Shown piece by piece: positions 49,369 through 58,475 of a stretch of DNA of 64,000 bases. The stretch's first letter is position 1. Every line of letters begins with the position of its first letter. Below the pieces are notes generated by a model. The model saw nothing but the letters and a program-made list of their open reading frames with translations. It was not told the origin of the DNA and did no database searches. The position numbers were made by a program, and so were the translations under genes. Source of the stretch: Candidatus Eiseniibacteriota bacterium (lineage in GTDB: Bacteria; Eisenbacteria; RBG-16-71-46; CAIMUX01); NCBI GenBank assembly GCA_903844735.1, contig CAIMUX010000103.1:62001-126000 (forward strand). The letters run 5' to 3'.

Positions 49369-51165
49369 TTACTGCCCCGCCTCCAACCGCTTCAGCGTTT
49401 CCTGGCCGCCCGTGTTGCGCGGGTTCAGCTCGAGCGACTTCCGATAGCTTGCGATCGCGCGATCCTTCTGGCCCGCCTGCAGTAAGGCCTCCCCGAGGCT
49501 GTCGAAGGCGTTCCAGGAGTCCGGGTAGAGCTGGGCGCCCTTCTCGAACACGTAGACGGCGCTCTCGAGGTTGCCCGCCTGCAGAAGTTTATAGCCCAGA
49601 TCGTTGAAGTCGGCTTCATCGAAGACCGGGCCCGTGTCCCGCTGCGCGAGGAGCTCCTGGAACTTGCTTTCCGCCGCCGGGCTCCCGCCGTCAGCCAGGG
49701 CTTGCCCGATCATCCTCGCGGCGGACCCCAGCTTTGCCTTCCGCACTTCGACGCGCGCCCGCTCTATCTGCGCCACCTCCGAGGGGAACATGGGCTCGAC
49801 GGACTTCCCCTGCGCCAGCGCGGCCTCGGCGGCGGCCACGTCGCCGGCGCCCACGTAGGCCTTGGCCAGCATGGCGTACGTGGCGGCCAGCTTCGGGAAG
49901 TCCTCCCGGCACGCTTTCAGCAGGCCGATCGCCGCGGGGTATTGCTTGCGCCCGAGGCACTGATCGGCGAGCTGCATCGCCTCGTCCACGCCGAAGAAGG
50001 CCGTGTCGGCGCCGGCTGCGCGCGCCCGGTTCAGGGCGGAGATCGCGGCCTCGACCTGCTGCCGGCGGACGCCGCGCGCGTACTCGTCGACAAGGGACGT
50101 CTTCACGGCCCTGAGGCTCGCGGCCTCGTCCTGCGGCTCCGGCGCGCCTCGCTCCAGCAGCCGTTGCGCGAACTCCAACTGGCGATCCGTCCCCGCCGCG
50201 ATCTCCGCCGGCGTGTTCAGGACCAGGAGATCGGGGGGGATGCCGAGCCCGTCCCAGCAGATGCCTTCGTGGTCCCGCATCACCTTGAACGCACTCCACA
50301 GAGTCCAGCCGTTCGGAATGCGGTCGGGGAACTGGGTCGATAATGCCCCTTCGGTCAGGTCGCCGACGACGGTCGCGTGGGGCAGGACCCGCATGGCCAG
50401 CGTGAACGCCTCGGGACCGCTGGCGGTGTCCCGATTGATCAACAGCACCACCGGCCGGGTGAACTGGATCGGGCCGGCCGGCTCGACAGCGCGGTACTCC
50501 GGGGGCCAGAGATCGTCGTGTTTCGGGCCGTAGCGCGTCTGGGACTGCATGTACTGTCGCCGGCAATCAGCGAAGCGGCTCGCCACGATCTCCGGGTTGC
50601 GACCGCTGCCGCCCGGGTTTGCCCGCACATCGATGACCAAAGCCCGGGCGCTCCCGAACTTGCGCATGAAAGCGTCGATGGCCTGGATGTGCGGCTCGCT
50701 GTCGCGCTTGAGGTCGGCGATGTGAAGATAGCCGATCTGGTCCGTCAGCCAGCCGAAGGTGTAGGTGCCTTCTCGGGCAGCGGACGACTTGTCGTGCAGG
50801 TACTTCGTCTTCACCAGGTCCACCGAGAAGTCCTCGGCCAGGGTGTACTCGGTGCCGGCACAGATGCGTCGTTTTCCGTCACCAAGGCAGACGTGCGCGT
50901 CGTTCAGGGTCCCCAGCATGGTGACCAGGACGTCCCACAACTCCTCGTCCGTGGTTGCTGCCGTGACCTGCGGGCGGTACATCCGGTAGATCATGTCCCA
51001 GTCGACGTTCTTGACGCTGAACTGGCCATAGGTTCGGTCAACGGAACGCCAGACGTATTCAAAGTTCACTTCAGGGTCGTGCGGGTCGCCAGCCGGCTCG
51101 CTGCCGGCGGCGGCAGCGGGAACCGACAGGCCAAGCACGATCAGGACGGTGGACAGGCGCGTCAT
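49369..51165 (-). CDS. Secreted S41 peptidase with C-terminal TPRs
   Basis: 598 aa, signal peptide (STVLIVLGLSVPAAAA). Tricorn/CTP core with ...IGYLHIADLKR, ALVIDVRANPGGSGRNPEIV and the catalytic Ser region LLINRDTASGPEAFTLAMR; Lys/Glu partner region TVVGDLTEGALST. Residues about 400-598 are TPR-type helices (NAFDSLGEALLQAGQKDRAI). Periplasmic protein turnover is likely. ATG at 51165 after GAGGAG; GTG 51171 alternative. Located upstream of blaI on the same strand. Confidence 0.9.
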   Translation of the reverse strand: MTRLSTVLIVLGLSVPAAAAGSEPAGDPHDPEVNFEYVWRSVDRTYGQFSVKNVDWDMIYRMYRPQVTAATTDEELWDVLVTMLGTLNDAHVCLGDGKRRICAGTEYTLAEDFSVDLVKTKYLHDKSSAAREGTYTFGWLTDQIGYLHIADLKRDSEPHIQAIDAFMRKFGSARALVIDVRANPGGSGRNPEIVASRFADCRRQYMQSQTRYGPKHDDLWPPEYRAVEPAGPIQFTRPVVLLINRDTASGPEAFTLAMRVLPHATVVGDLTEGALSTQFPDRIPNGWTLWSAFKVMRDHEGICWDGLGIPPDLLVLNTPAEIAAGTDRQLEFAQRLLERGAPEPQDEAASLRAVKTSLVDEYARGVRRQQVEAAISALNRARAAGADTAFFGVDEAMQLADQCLGRKQYPAAIGLLKACREDFPKLAATYAMLAKAYVGAGDVAAAEAALAQGKSVEPMFPSEVAQIERARVEVRKAKLGSAARMIGQALADGGSPAAESKFQELLAQRDTGPVFDEADFNDLGYKLLQAGNLESAVYVFEKGAQLYPDSWNAFDSLGEALLQAGQKDRAIASYRKSLELNPRNTGGQETLKRLEAGQ

Positions 51166-51303
51166 GATCACTCACTCCTCTGGGGCGATGGGTGTAAAAT
51201 CCGTGACGGTCCTCGATGCCGCCCGCCGGCGGAACCGACCGTGACGCTCTCCCCGGCCGCGGGAGGTCGCCGGCCATGCGCCTGAGAACGGCTTCTCGGC
51301 CCG

Positions 51304-51341
51304 TATGCTAGGAAACCAACTACATGCTAGAATACTAGCAT
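51304..51341. promoter_or_regulatory. ATGCTAG triple repeat, possible operator
   Basis: ATGCTAG at 51304 and again at 51324 (20-bp spacing), then CTAGCAT at 51335, so the last two form a perfect 7-bp inverted repeat with a 4-nt gap. Located about 140-175 bp upstream of the S41 gene. Could be the site of the BlaI-type repressor. Confidence 0.4.
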
Positions 51342-51545
51342 TCCGACTTTCGGGTTGCAGGGAAAATGCGGCCTCACGGGCTGGTCCGTGGGCGGAGGGG
51401 GGGGGGGCGGCGGCAGCTTCTCGCCACAGATCGGCGAACTCCTTGGGGGGGCATCAGAATCGGGAGGGGACAGCCTCATCGGCTCCGGCCTGGCCGCGCC
51501 CGCGGGGACCGCTCCGGAGGTGCAGCCAGGCCAGAGCTCGAGTGC

Positions 51546-51740
51546 TCGCGGATCGCTGATCCTGTTCGTCGTGGCGAGAGAAGCCAACCCGCCGATGGCT
51601 CCCAGCTTCATGGACTCCAGGGCAGAGCTGGGAACGATCACCATCGAGCCTTTTTCTTTCAGGCCCTCGAAGAGCATGTTCATCCCGCGGAGTTGGAGCG
51701 CCACCGGATTGTCATGGTAGCGACGGGCCGCCTCGCGCCG
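51546..51740 (-). pseudogene. SPFH/stomatin-family C-terminal remnant
   Basis: Minus-strand frame with YHDNPVALQLRGMNMLFEGL, KEKGSMVIVPSSALESMKLG and GGLASLA, the recognisable tail of SPFH/prohibitin-type proteins. A stop codon lies just upstream, no start or SPFH domain remains, and downstream sequence is a low-complexity G/P run (11 G at 51397-51407). Confidence 0.7.
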
Positions 51741-52015
51741 TCATCTCGTTTTCCGAATTCTCGAGCCACCTGAAACAAATTGTCTCTGCGGCGTCTGTTG
51801 AATGCGCTCATCATCCTCCAATGCTCGTCAGCGCGGCTTGCGTGATGAAGGATTGCTTCCTTGCCATTGAGTTCCAGCTCCTTGGGTCGCTCCCTTGGCA
51901 TCGGAGCGCCAGGTTCCCACGTTCCGCCTGAAAGCCTGATATGGATGGCCTGATCGACAAAGCCCCCCCGAGATGCAGGCTCCCGGGAGGGCGATCAGAC
52001 TCGGTCGACCGTGGA

Positions 52016-52957
52016 CTAGTGGAGCGGACAACCCTGCGTGTTGTGCTGGTCGATCATTTGTCGAGTGTTCATCATTGTCATGCGATCCATGGAAGCGAGA
52101 GCGCCGTTTACCATATTCACGATCTCCGATTCGCTGAGAGGAAAGTTCACGTCCGGATGCGATGCGTTCAGCACAGCCACGATCGCATCCCGAAGCAGGA
52201 GTTTCGCCGCGCCTTCGGCCCCGCTGCCGCCGTGGTATCGAAGGGCGTTCATGAACGTGTCGTCCGCCAGAGAGTTTAGGTCGGTTGGGAAGACCAATAG
52301 GTCGCTCAGAGGCTCTTCCGCAACGTGTCCGGTGGGTCGCCAGGAGTCCAGGTGGTTCTTCCAGTAGCCCAGGCCACAACCTTCTGTGGTCTCCGGCGGC
52401 GGCGGCGGTGGTGGCTGCGGGCACGGGTTCGGAGTACACACCGTGCTGTCGCCCTGGTAGGAACCGGCTGCCGTCGCACAGTCAGCCTCGGTGAGCACTG
52501 AGCACGACCCGTCCGTGGAGCAGCAGGCGCCCTCGGCCTCCGGCGGCGGCGGCGGCGGCGGTGGCTGCGGGCACGGGTTCGGAGTACACACCGTGCTGTC
52601 GCCCTGGTAGGAACCGGCTGCCGTCGCGCAGTCAGCCTCGGTCAGCAGTGAGCACGATCCGTCCGTGGAGCAGCAGGCGCCCTCGGCCGCCGGCGGCGGC
52701 GGCGGTGGTGGCTGCGGGCACGGGTCCGGAGTACACACGGTGCTGTCGCCCTGGTAGGAACCACCCCCCGCGCTGCACTCGTCCGATGTCAGGACGATGC
52801 ATGCGCTGTCTGGAAGACAACATGCTCCTGATGGTACGTCGCCGGCAAGAAAGGGTTGGCGGTTTCTGACGGTTCCGGTCGGCGACTCTTGCAACAGGCA
52901 GCCGGTAATCGTCAGCAACAGCACAGAGGCGAGAAAGATCGACGTCCTAGATCTCAT
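52016..52957 (-). CDS. Lipoprotein with three Cys-repeats, polyproline linkers and GYWKNH domain
   Basis: 313 aa. Signal peptide with lipobox LTITGC at residues 15-20. Three repeats of about 50 aa (GACC...GSC...ADC...STVCTPNPC) each followed by PPPPPPP linkers. C-terminal 120 residues begin GCGLGYWKNHLDSW, a motif seen in various secreted proteins, then FMNALRYHGG and VNGALASMDRMTMMNTRQMI. Same six-Cys repeat logic as the 14-repeat lipoprotein at 14082. Surface display is likely. Confidence 0.85.
   Translation of the reverse strand: MRSRTSIFLASVLLLTITGCLLQESPTGTVRNRQPFLAGDVPSGACCLPDSACIVLTSDECSAGGGSYQGDSTVCTPDPCPQPPPPPPPAAEGACCSTDGSCSLLTEADCATAAGSYQGDSTVCTPNPCPQPPPPPPPPEAEGACCSTDGSCSVLTEADCATAAGSYQGDSTVCTPNPCPQPPPPPPPETTEGCGLGYWKNHLDSWRPTGHVAEEPLSDLLVFPTDLNSLADDTFMNALRYHGGSGAEGAAKLLLRDAIVAVLNASHPDVNFPLSESEIVNMVNGALASMDRMTMMNTRQMIDQHNTQGCPLH
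52382..52828 (-). repeat. Three 147-150-bp in-gene repeats
   Basis: Repeats 2 and 3 are almost identical at the DNA level (differences cluster in the proline codons), indicating recent duplication; repeat 1 is diverged. Confidence 0.9.
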
Positions 52958-53837
52958 CTTCTGAATCCTCCCGGGCCGAGGCCCTCAAGCCATTCTGCCC
53001 TCGATAGGTTTGTGATCACCCGGCGTCAGATCGCCGGTAAGCGCACGAGACCACTCCGATCCCCCTGCGCACGTGTGAGGCCGATCCGAAGCCGTTCCGG
53101 GTTTGTAGCTCCGACGCACAGTACGAAACGACCGATCTCGATCGAGAGCCGAAGATCCACGCTGCACGAGACCCGTTGGAGTCATCGGCATTGAGGAATC
53201 GGTACTTGAGTGGATTCATAAAGCTAAGCTCAATATAAAGTTACGGCCTGTTCTTGAGAGTTGCTGGGAAGCAAGCCGCTGTGCGGGACATCCAAATCCA
53301 AGCCGGCCGTCGCCGACTCAACCTGATCACGCAGCTTTCGCCATTCGAGCGGTCTTCCCGGGCGGCCGTTTTGTAAGGCAGCGGGCTCGGGAGCTAGGCC
53401 GGGCAGAGTTCGGGAAACGGCCAGGCTTGGATCTCCCGGGGCTCAGGGCAAATCCATATCCGATGACAGGTGCGTTCTCCAGGGGTCGTAGGCGAAGGAA
53501 TCAGCGAGGACCCGTCTGAGATGCCGCGGGTTGACAGGAAAGGATTTCGATCTGCATGGCGAGTCGGGACCGGAAGAGATCCCAAAGCCCTTGAATGAAC
53601 GGCGACAGGGATGTCAGCATTCCAGGAGATTGCCACGGCCGCTGGGCGGCTGTCCGGAGTGACAAACCAGCGTCCGGTTGCCCACAACTCGCTGCCGGGA
53701 TGATTCTTCGGTATCTCGGGACCCACGGGTCACCGCGAAGTACCGCACCGGGAGGCCGAGAGTCCTCCGGGTCGGCAAGACCCGGCTCAGGCTCGAGTGG
53801 GTGCGGCCCGCGGCACGTCCCGGCAGGCCCGCATGCG
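52958..53837. other. Long spacer with IS debris
   Basis: 880 bp without an intact gene. AT-richer stretch near 53217-53250 may hold the promoter of the minus-strand Cys-repeat lipoprotein. A transposase remnant lies at 53397-53620. Confidence 0.5.
53397..53620 (-). pseudogene. IS transposase (integrase-core type) remnant
   Basis: ATG 53620 reads MLTSLSPFIQGLWDLFRSRL then AMQIEIL, like the N-terminus of DDE integrase-core transposases. After a frameshift the sequence gives PRHLRRVLADSFAYDPWRTHL, and in a further frame PEPREIQAWPFPELCPA, both matching the C-terminal end of the same family. The catalytic middle is deleted. Confidence 0.72.
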
Positions 53838-54860
53838 TCACCAGCTCCCGGAAGCCCCGCCGCCGCCGGACGACCCACCACCACCCGAGAAGCTGGAACT
53901 GCTGCTTGAGCTACCGGAACTCCACGAGCTTCCGGATCCACCGGACGTCAGGGTGAACCCCCCGATGCTCGCCTTGCCGGTGTGCTTCAAGGATACTTGT
54001 GCCTTCCGGTACCAGGCGGTTCTCCTGAGCGTCAACTTGGCGATGGGGAAGGCCACGAGGTAGGTGACCAGCAGCGTGAGCGCGCCGTGCGTTCCGACGA
54101 TGACGATAGGGAACAGCGCCCAGAAGGGGATCAGGAAGAAGTAGAGGAACCACCCGACCCCGGGCGTCAGGATGCCGATGACGGTGAACAGCCCGATGAT
54201 TCCGAAGATGAAACCACCGAAAAGGATGCGTTCGGAGAGGGGAAGATCCGGGCCGGTGAAGAGGGTCTTGGACGGTCCCTGTGCCTCCACGCCATCCGCC
54301 TCCACACCGTTCGCGGACCCGCCGGCCGGCGGCACCTCGCCTCCCTCGAGTATCCCCACGACGGCATCCACTCCCTCTGAGATGCCCCGGTCGTAGTCGC
54401 CACCCTGGAAGCGCGGAGTGATCACGTCGCGGATCACTCGCCCGGTCGTCCCGTCCGTGAGCGTGCCCTCGAGGCCGTAACCGACCTCGATCCGCATCCT
54501 CCGCTCTGTCGGGGCGACGACGAACAGGACGCCGTTGTCCTTCCCCGCCTGCCCGAGCTTCCACTCCTTGAAGACCGCGACCGCGTAGTCCTCGACATTG
54601 CTTCCCTCCAGCGACCGGACCGTCAGCACAGCGATCTGATTGCCGGTCTTCTCCTCGTGGGCCTTGAGGTGCTCGGCCAGCGACGCGCGCGACTCCTCGC
54701 CCAGGACTTCCGCCTCGTCGACGACGCGGCCGGAGAGGAACGGGATCGCGGGTTCGGCGGCGCGGGCCGGCCCCGGACCCCACGGGAGCAGGCCCAAGAT
54801 GGACCACGCCACGACGGCCACAAGCCGCCCGGCGAGGGCGAGTCGGATTCCCGCCGTCAT
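53838..54860 (-). CDS. TPM-domain membrane protein with Gly/Ser tail
   Basis: 340 aa. Signal peptide, TPM phosphatase-like domain (FLSGRVVDEAEVLGEESRAS, GNQIAVLTVRSLEGSNVEDY, NGVLFVVAPTERRMRIEVGYG, plus DYDRGISEGVDAVVGIL), two to three C-terminal TM helices and a Ser/Gly-rich end (SGGGGSSGGGGASGSW). Usually partnered with LemA; no lemA is seen here. ATG overlaps the upstream TPM gene by 4 bp. Confidence 0.9.
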   Translation of the reverse strand: MTAGIRLALAGRLVAVVAWSILGLLPWGPGPARAAEPAIPFLSGRVVDEAEVLGEESRASLAEHLKAHEEKTGNQIAVLTVRSLEGSNVEDYAVAVFKEWKLGQAGKDNGVLFVVAPTERRMRIEVGYGLEGTLTDGTTGRVIRDVITPRFQGGDYDRGISEGVDAVVGILEGGEVPPAGGSANGVEADGVEAQGPSKTLFTGPDLPLSERILFGGFIFGIIGLFTVIGILTPGVGWFLYFFLIPFWALFPIVIVGTHGALTLLVTYLVAFPIAKLTLRRTAWYRKAQVSLKHTGKASIGGFTLTSGGSGSSWSSGSSSSSSSFSGGGGSSGGGGASGSW

Positions 54861-55510
54861 GGCCGGTCCTCCTCGATGAGCCGGTTGGGGAGTTCGTCGA
54901 TCCCGGCGGCGGAGGCGGGATTGGTGCCGGACAGGAGTTCCCCCAGCTGCGCGAGCCCCGCCTCCAGCGCCCCGCCGACGCCGGACGACCTCATGGCGGA
55001 CGTCATCACCGCGGCGATTCCGGCGATCGCTCCCGCATCGAGTCGCGCCGCGATCCCGGCGTCCGGGAGCACGACGACGCGCCGCTCGAACAGGCCCACG
55101 AGCAGCAGGATGCCGGTCCGCCTCTTGGTCGAGGCCAGATCGCGGGACACGAAGAGGGACTGCGCGTACTGCAGCGTCTCCGCTTCCGCGCGGTGGCGGT
55201 CGAGGAAGATCCGGGCGAATCCCGGAAGAAGAACGCACAAGAGCGCGCACGCCGCACCTGCCGCAAGGGTAGTTGCCACGGCGAGAAGCACGGCTGCGTC
55301 CGGATCCCAACTGGGGCGCAGCATGTCCCGCGCGCACGCCGTCAGGCCGGTGACCGCGGCGCCGAGAGCAAATGCCTTCCACGGGAGTTCCGGGTATGAG
55401 TCACACCGCCCCGCGACAGCAAGGACGATCTGCGCCCCGGTTTTCCGCTCAGTCTCCGCGACGCGGCGGTCGAGTTCCCGGCGTTCTTGATCATCGAGAG
55501 TTTTGTGCAT
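54857..55510 (-). CDS. TPM-domain protein (short form)
   Basis: 217 aa. N-terminal TPM start VAETERKTGAQIVLAVAGR, two central TM helices (AVLLAVATTLAAGAACALLC), and C-terminal TPM half (TGILLLVGLFERRVVVLPDA). The TPM fold is split around the helices. Immediately upstream of, and translationally coupled to, the larger TPM gene. Confidence 0.85.
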   Translation of the reverse strand: MHKTLDDQERRELDRRVAETERKTGAQIVLAVAGRCDSYPELPWKAFALGAAVTGLTACARDMLRPSWDPDAAVLLAVATTLAAGAACALLCVLLPGFARIFLDRHRAEAETLQYAQSLFVSRDLASTKRRTGILLLVGLFERRVVVLPDAGIAARLDAGAIAGIAAVMTSAMRSSGVGGALEAGLAQLGELLSGTNPASAAGIDELPNRLIEEDRP

Positions 55511-55695
55511 GCGGCAATTCTACCTTGCCGGCCGGAACCCATCAACCAGGTCGCAGCAGATTCGTACGCTGCTGATCAGGCTCGGCCGAGCTTGGCACTC
55601 AACCAAGATCATGCGGTCCGGTAGCCAAGACCCGCTTCCTGCGGTATCTTCCTGCCGGGTTTTGTGCGGGGCTCGGCCCCGAAGGGAGGATCGCC

Positions 55696-56700
55696 ATGTT
55701 CCGCTCGCTTTGCCGCCCGGCCGTCTCCACCCTGCTTCTCGCCCCGATGCTCCTTCTCGCCTTGGTAACAGGCTGCAGCAAGCCGGCCGAGAAGGCGCCC
55801 GGAGGGAAGGAAGGTTCGGGCGGGTCGAGTTCGGCGGCGGGCGGCGCCGCGGTCAAGGGAGAGAAGCCGGTCATCGGCGTCTCGCTGCTGACCCGCACTC
55901 ACCCCTTCTACCAGGACCTCGAGGCTGGGCTAACGGCGGCGGCCGCGGAGAAGGGGTACGAGCTTCTCGTGCAGGCGGGGGAGTTCGACGTCGCGAAGCA
56001 GAAGGACCAACTCGAGAATTTCATCGTGCGTCGTGTTACGGCGATCGTGGTCTGCCCGTGCGACTCGCGCTCGATCGGCACCTCGGTGGCGGCGGCCAAC
56101 GCCGCGGGAATCCCCGTCTTCACAGCCGATATCGCGGTCCTGGCCGAGGGTCCGAAGGTGGCCTGCCACGTCGCGTCGGACAACATCGCCGGGGGGCGGC
56201 TGGCGGCCAAGGCGCTGTCGGATGCTCTCGGTGGCAAGGGCGAGGTCGCGATCATCGATCACCCCGAAGTGGAGTCGGTGATCCAGCGGGTCAAGGGATT
56301 CGAGGAGGAGCTGGCGCAACACCTCGGGATGAAGCTTGTGGCCAAGCTCTCGGGGCGCGGGGTGAAGGACGGCGCGTTCCGCACCGCCGAGGACATCCTG
56401 CAGGCGCATCCCAACCTGGATGGGATCTTCGGGATCAACGACGACTCGGCCCTCGGCGCTCTGGCCGCGGTGGAGAAGGCCGGGCGGAGCGGCCGCGTGC
56501 AGATCGTCGGGTTTGACGCGGTCCCGGAGGCGCGCTCGGCGATCGACGACGGCAAGATTTATGCCGACGTCATCCAACAGCCGACCCTGATCGGCCGGCA
56601 GACAATCGAGGGAATCGCCGATTACCTCGCGGGGAAGCCGGTGCCGCCGGCGGTGCTCATCCCCTGCGATCTGTATAGGAAAAGCTCGGCCCGGAAGTAG
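55696..56700 (+). CDS. RbsB-like sugar-binding lipoprotein of ABC importer
   Basis: 334 aa type-1 periplasmic sugar-binding fold. Lipobox LVTGC at 23-27 then a Gly/Ser linker. Core: VIGVSLLTRTHPFYQDLEAG, KDQLENFIVRRVTAIVV, CPCDSRSIGTSVAAANAAGIPVF (in parts), SDNIAGGRLAAKAL and the hinge GIFGINDDSALGALAAVEKAG. Starts the rbsBAC-like operon; the substrate is a monosaccharide, possibly mannose-related given the downstream mannosidase. Confidence 0.93.
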   Translation: MFRSLCRPAVSTLLLAPMLLLALVTGCSKPAEKAPGGKEGSGGSSSAAGGAAVKGEKPVIGVSLLTRTHPFYQDLEAGLTAAAAEKGYELLVQAGEFDVAKQKDQLENFIVRRVTAIVVCPCDSRSIGTSVAAANAAGIPVFTADIAVLAEGPKVACHVASDNIAGGRLAAKALSDALGGKGEVAIIDHPEVESVIQRVKGFEEELAQHLGMKLVAKLSGRGVKDGAFRTAEDILQAHPNLDGIFGINDDSALGALAAVEKAGRSGRVQIVGFDAVPEARSAIDDGKIYADVIQQPTLIGRQTIEGIADYLAGKPVPPAVLIPCDLYRKSSARK

Positions 56701-56816
56701 GCGGCACGAGACGAGCGGCGGTAGGGCGTGTGACGATGGGATCGAGATGAGCCTCGGTAAGGCGCGTGACCATGGGACCGGGACAAGCTGCGAGAGCCGC
56801 GGATCATGAGCCCGAA

Positions 56817-58418
56817 ATGAACGATGTTCCCGTTCTTCGGGTCGCCGGGTTGGTGAAAGGCTTCCCCGGCGTGCTCGCCGTGCGCGGCGCCTCGCTTGAT
56901 GTGCGCGCCGGGGAGATCCACGCGCTCGTGGGGGAGAACGGGGCCGGGAAGAGCACGCTCCTCAAAGTGGTGACCGGCGCGCATCGGCCTGACGGTGGCT
57001 CAGTCGAACTGGACGGAATGGCGCTTCCGCTGGGTGATCCCGCGCGCGTCCGCCAGGCAGGCGTGGCGGCCATCTACCAGGAGTTTTCCCTGGCGCCCTC
57101 GCTCACGGTGCGGGAGAACCTCTTTCTCGGGCGGGAGCGAAGACGGTTTGGCCTGATCAATGTACGGGACGAACGGCGTCGCGCGGGCGAGGCGCTTTCG
57201 CGGCTTGGCGCCGACGTGGACCTCGAAACATCGGTGGCCGCACTCTCGGTTTCACAGCAGCAAATGGTGGAGATCGCGCGGGCGCTCCTCTGCGAGGCCC
57301 GCCTGATCGTGCTCGACGAGCCGACGGCCGCTCTGGCGCCGCGGGAGGCTCTCCGACTTCTCGGCTTGCTCGCAGACCTGAAGCAGCGCGGCTTGGGGAT
57401 TCTTTTTGTCTCTCACCGGCTGGACGAAGTACTGCGCGCCTGCGACCGCGTGACGGTGATGCGCGACGGGATGACGCTCGGGACCTGGCCTTTGGCGGAG
57501 CTCGATCGGGAGCGGTTGATCGAGCGGATGGTGGGGCGATCGATCGGGGAGGAGTATCCGGCACGAGAGGTGGTGGGTGGTCCGACGGCGGGTGGTCCGA
57601 TGGCCGGTGGTGCGACGGTGAGTTGTGCGACGGCGGGCGGTTCGGCCGCACCGCGTGCATCGGGTTCCGCGAGCGCGGCTCGTGGCGCCGGGCGCCGGCC
57701 CCTCTTGCTCGAAGTCCGCGACCTCCGCAGCGGTCGTGTCCAGGGCGTCTCATTCGCGGTCAGTGCCGGTGAGATTCTCGGCATCGCCGGCCTGGCGGGG
57801 GCGGGACGGACCGAGCTCGCTCGCCTCGTTTTCGGAGCCGACCGGCTCGATTCCGGGATGATCCTGCTCGACGGCCGGGAGGTGCGCATCGGCTCCCCGC
57901 GCGAGGCGATCGGGCTGGGGATCTGCCTGCTCACCGAGGACCGCAAGGCGCAGGGGCTGTGCCTCGGCCTCTCGGCCCGGGACAACTTCGCGCTGCCGAA
58001 CCTCGACCGCTGGACACGCGGCGGGTGGATTGACGGCGTCCGCGAGGGGGCGGCCTTTCAGCGGCAGGTGGGGAACCTCGGCATCCGCCTCTCGGGGCCC
58101 GGGCAGCCCGCGCGCGATCTTTCGGGGGGGAACCAGCAGAAGCTCCTCGTGGCCCGGTGGTTGGAGCGCGATGCCCGCGTCCTGCTTTTCGACGAGCCGA
58201 CCCGCGGCATCGACGTTGCGGCGCGCCACGAGATGTATCTCCTGCTTCGCCGACTGGCGGCGCGCGGCAAGGCGGTAGTCATGATTTCCTCCGATCTCCC
58301 CGAGGTGCTCGGGATGAGCGATCGGATCGTAGTGCTGCGCGAGGGGCGGGTGGGCGGTGAGGTGCGCGACGCGACCCGTGCGACGCCGGAGGATGTCATG
58401 GCGTTGGCGGCAGGATGA
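56817..58418 (+). CDS. RbsA-like double ABC ATPase
   Basis: 533 aa from ATG 56817 (GTG 56766 would add 17 residues). Domain 1: Walker A GENGAGKSTLLK, signature LSVSQQQMVEIARAL, Walker B LIVLDEPTAALAP. Domain 2 has the usual degenerate Walker A (GLAGAGRTELAR), signature LSGGNQQKLLVARWL and VLLFDEPTRGIDV. The interdomain linker (GGPTAGGPMAGGATVS) is a repeated low-complexity insertion not normal for RbsA. Confidence 0.94.
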   Translation: MNDVPVLRVAGLVKGFPGVLAVRGASLDVRAGEIHALVGENGAGKSTLLKVVTGAHRPDGGSVELDGMALPLGDPARVRQAGVAAIYQEFSLAPSLTVRENLFLGRERRRFGLINVRDERRRAGEALSRLGADVDLETSVAALSVSQQQMVEIARALLCEARLIVLDEPTAALAPREALRLLGLLADLKQRGLGILFVSHRLDEVLRACDRVTVMRDGMTLGTWPLAELDRERLIERMVGRSIGEEYPAREVVGGPTAGGPMAGGATVSCATAGGSAAPRASGSASAARGAGRRPLLLEVRDLRSGRVQGVSFAVSAGEILGIAGLAGAGRTELARLVFGADRLDSGMILLDGREVRIGSPREAIGLGICLLTEDRKAQGLCLGLSARDNFALPNLDRWTRGGWIDGVREGAAFQRQVGNLGIRLSGPGQPARDLSGGNQQKLLVARWLERDARVLLFDEPTRGIDVAARHEMYLLLRRLAARGKAVVMISSDLPEVLGMSDRIVVLREGRVGGEVRDATRATPEDVMALAAG

Positions 58419-58475
58419 AGCGGCGGCCGACAGGATGTCACGGCGTTGGCGGTACGGTGATGCGGCCGCCGACAG
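58392..58475 (+). repeat. 42-bp tandem duplication at ATPase/permease junction
   Basis: 58392-58433 and 58434-58475 agree at about 36 of 42 positions. Copy 1 covers the ATPase stop; copy 2 supplies the permease ATG. It was probably generated by slippage. Confidence 0.8.

Noticed and set aside
51397-51407. Run of 11 G as a phase-variation tract
   Set aside because: It lies in the degenerate tail of the SPFH remnant, with no intact gene to switch.
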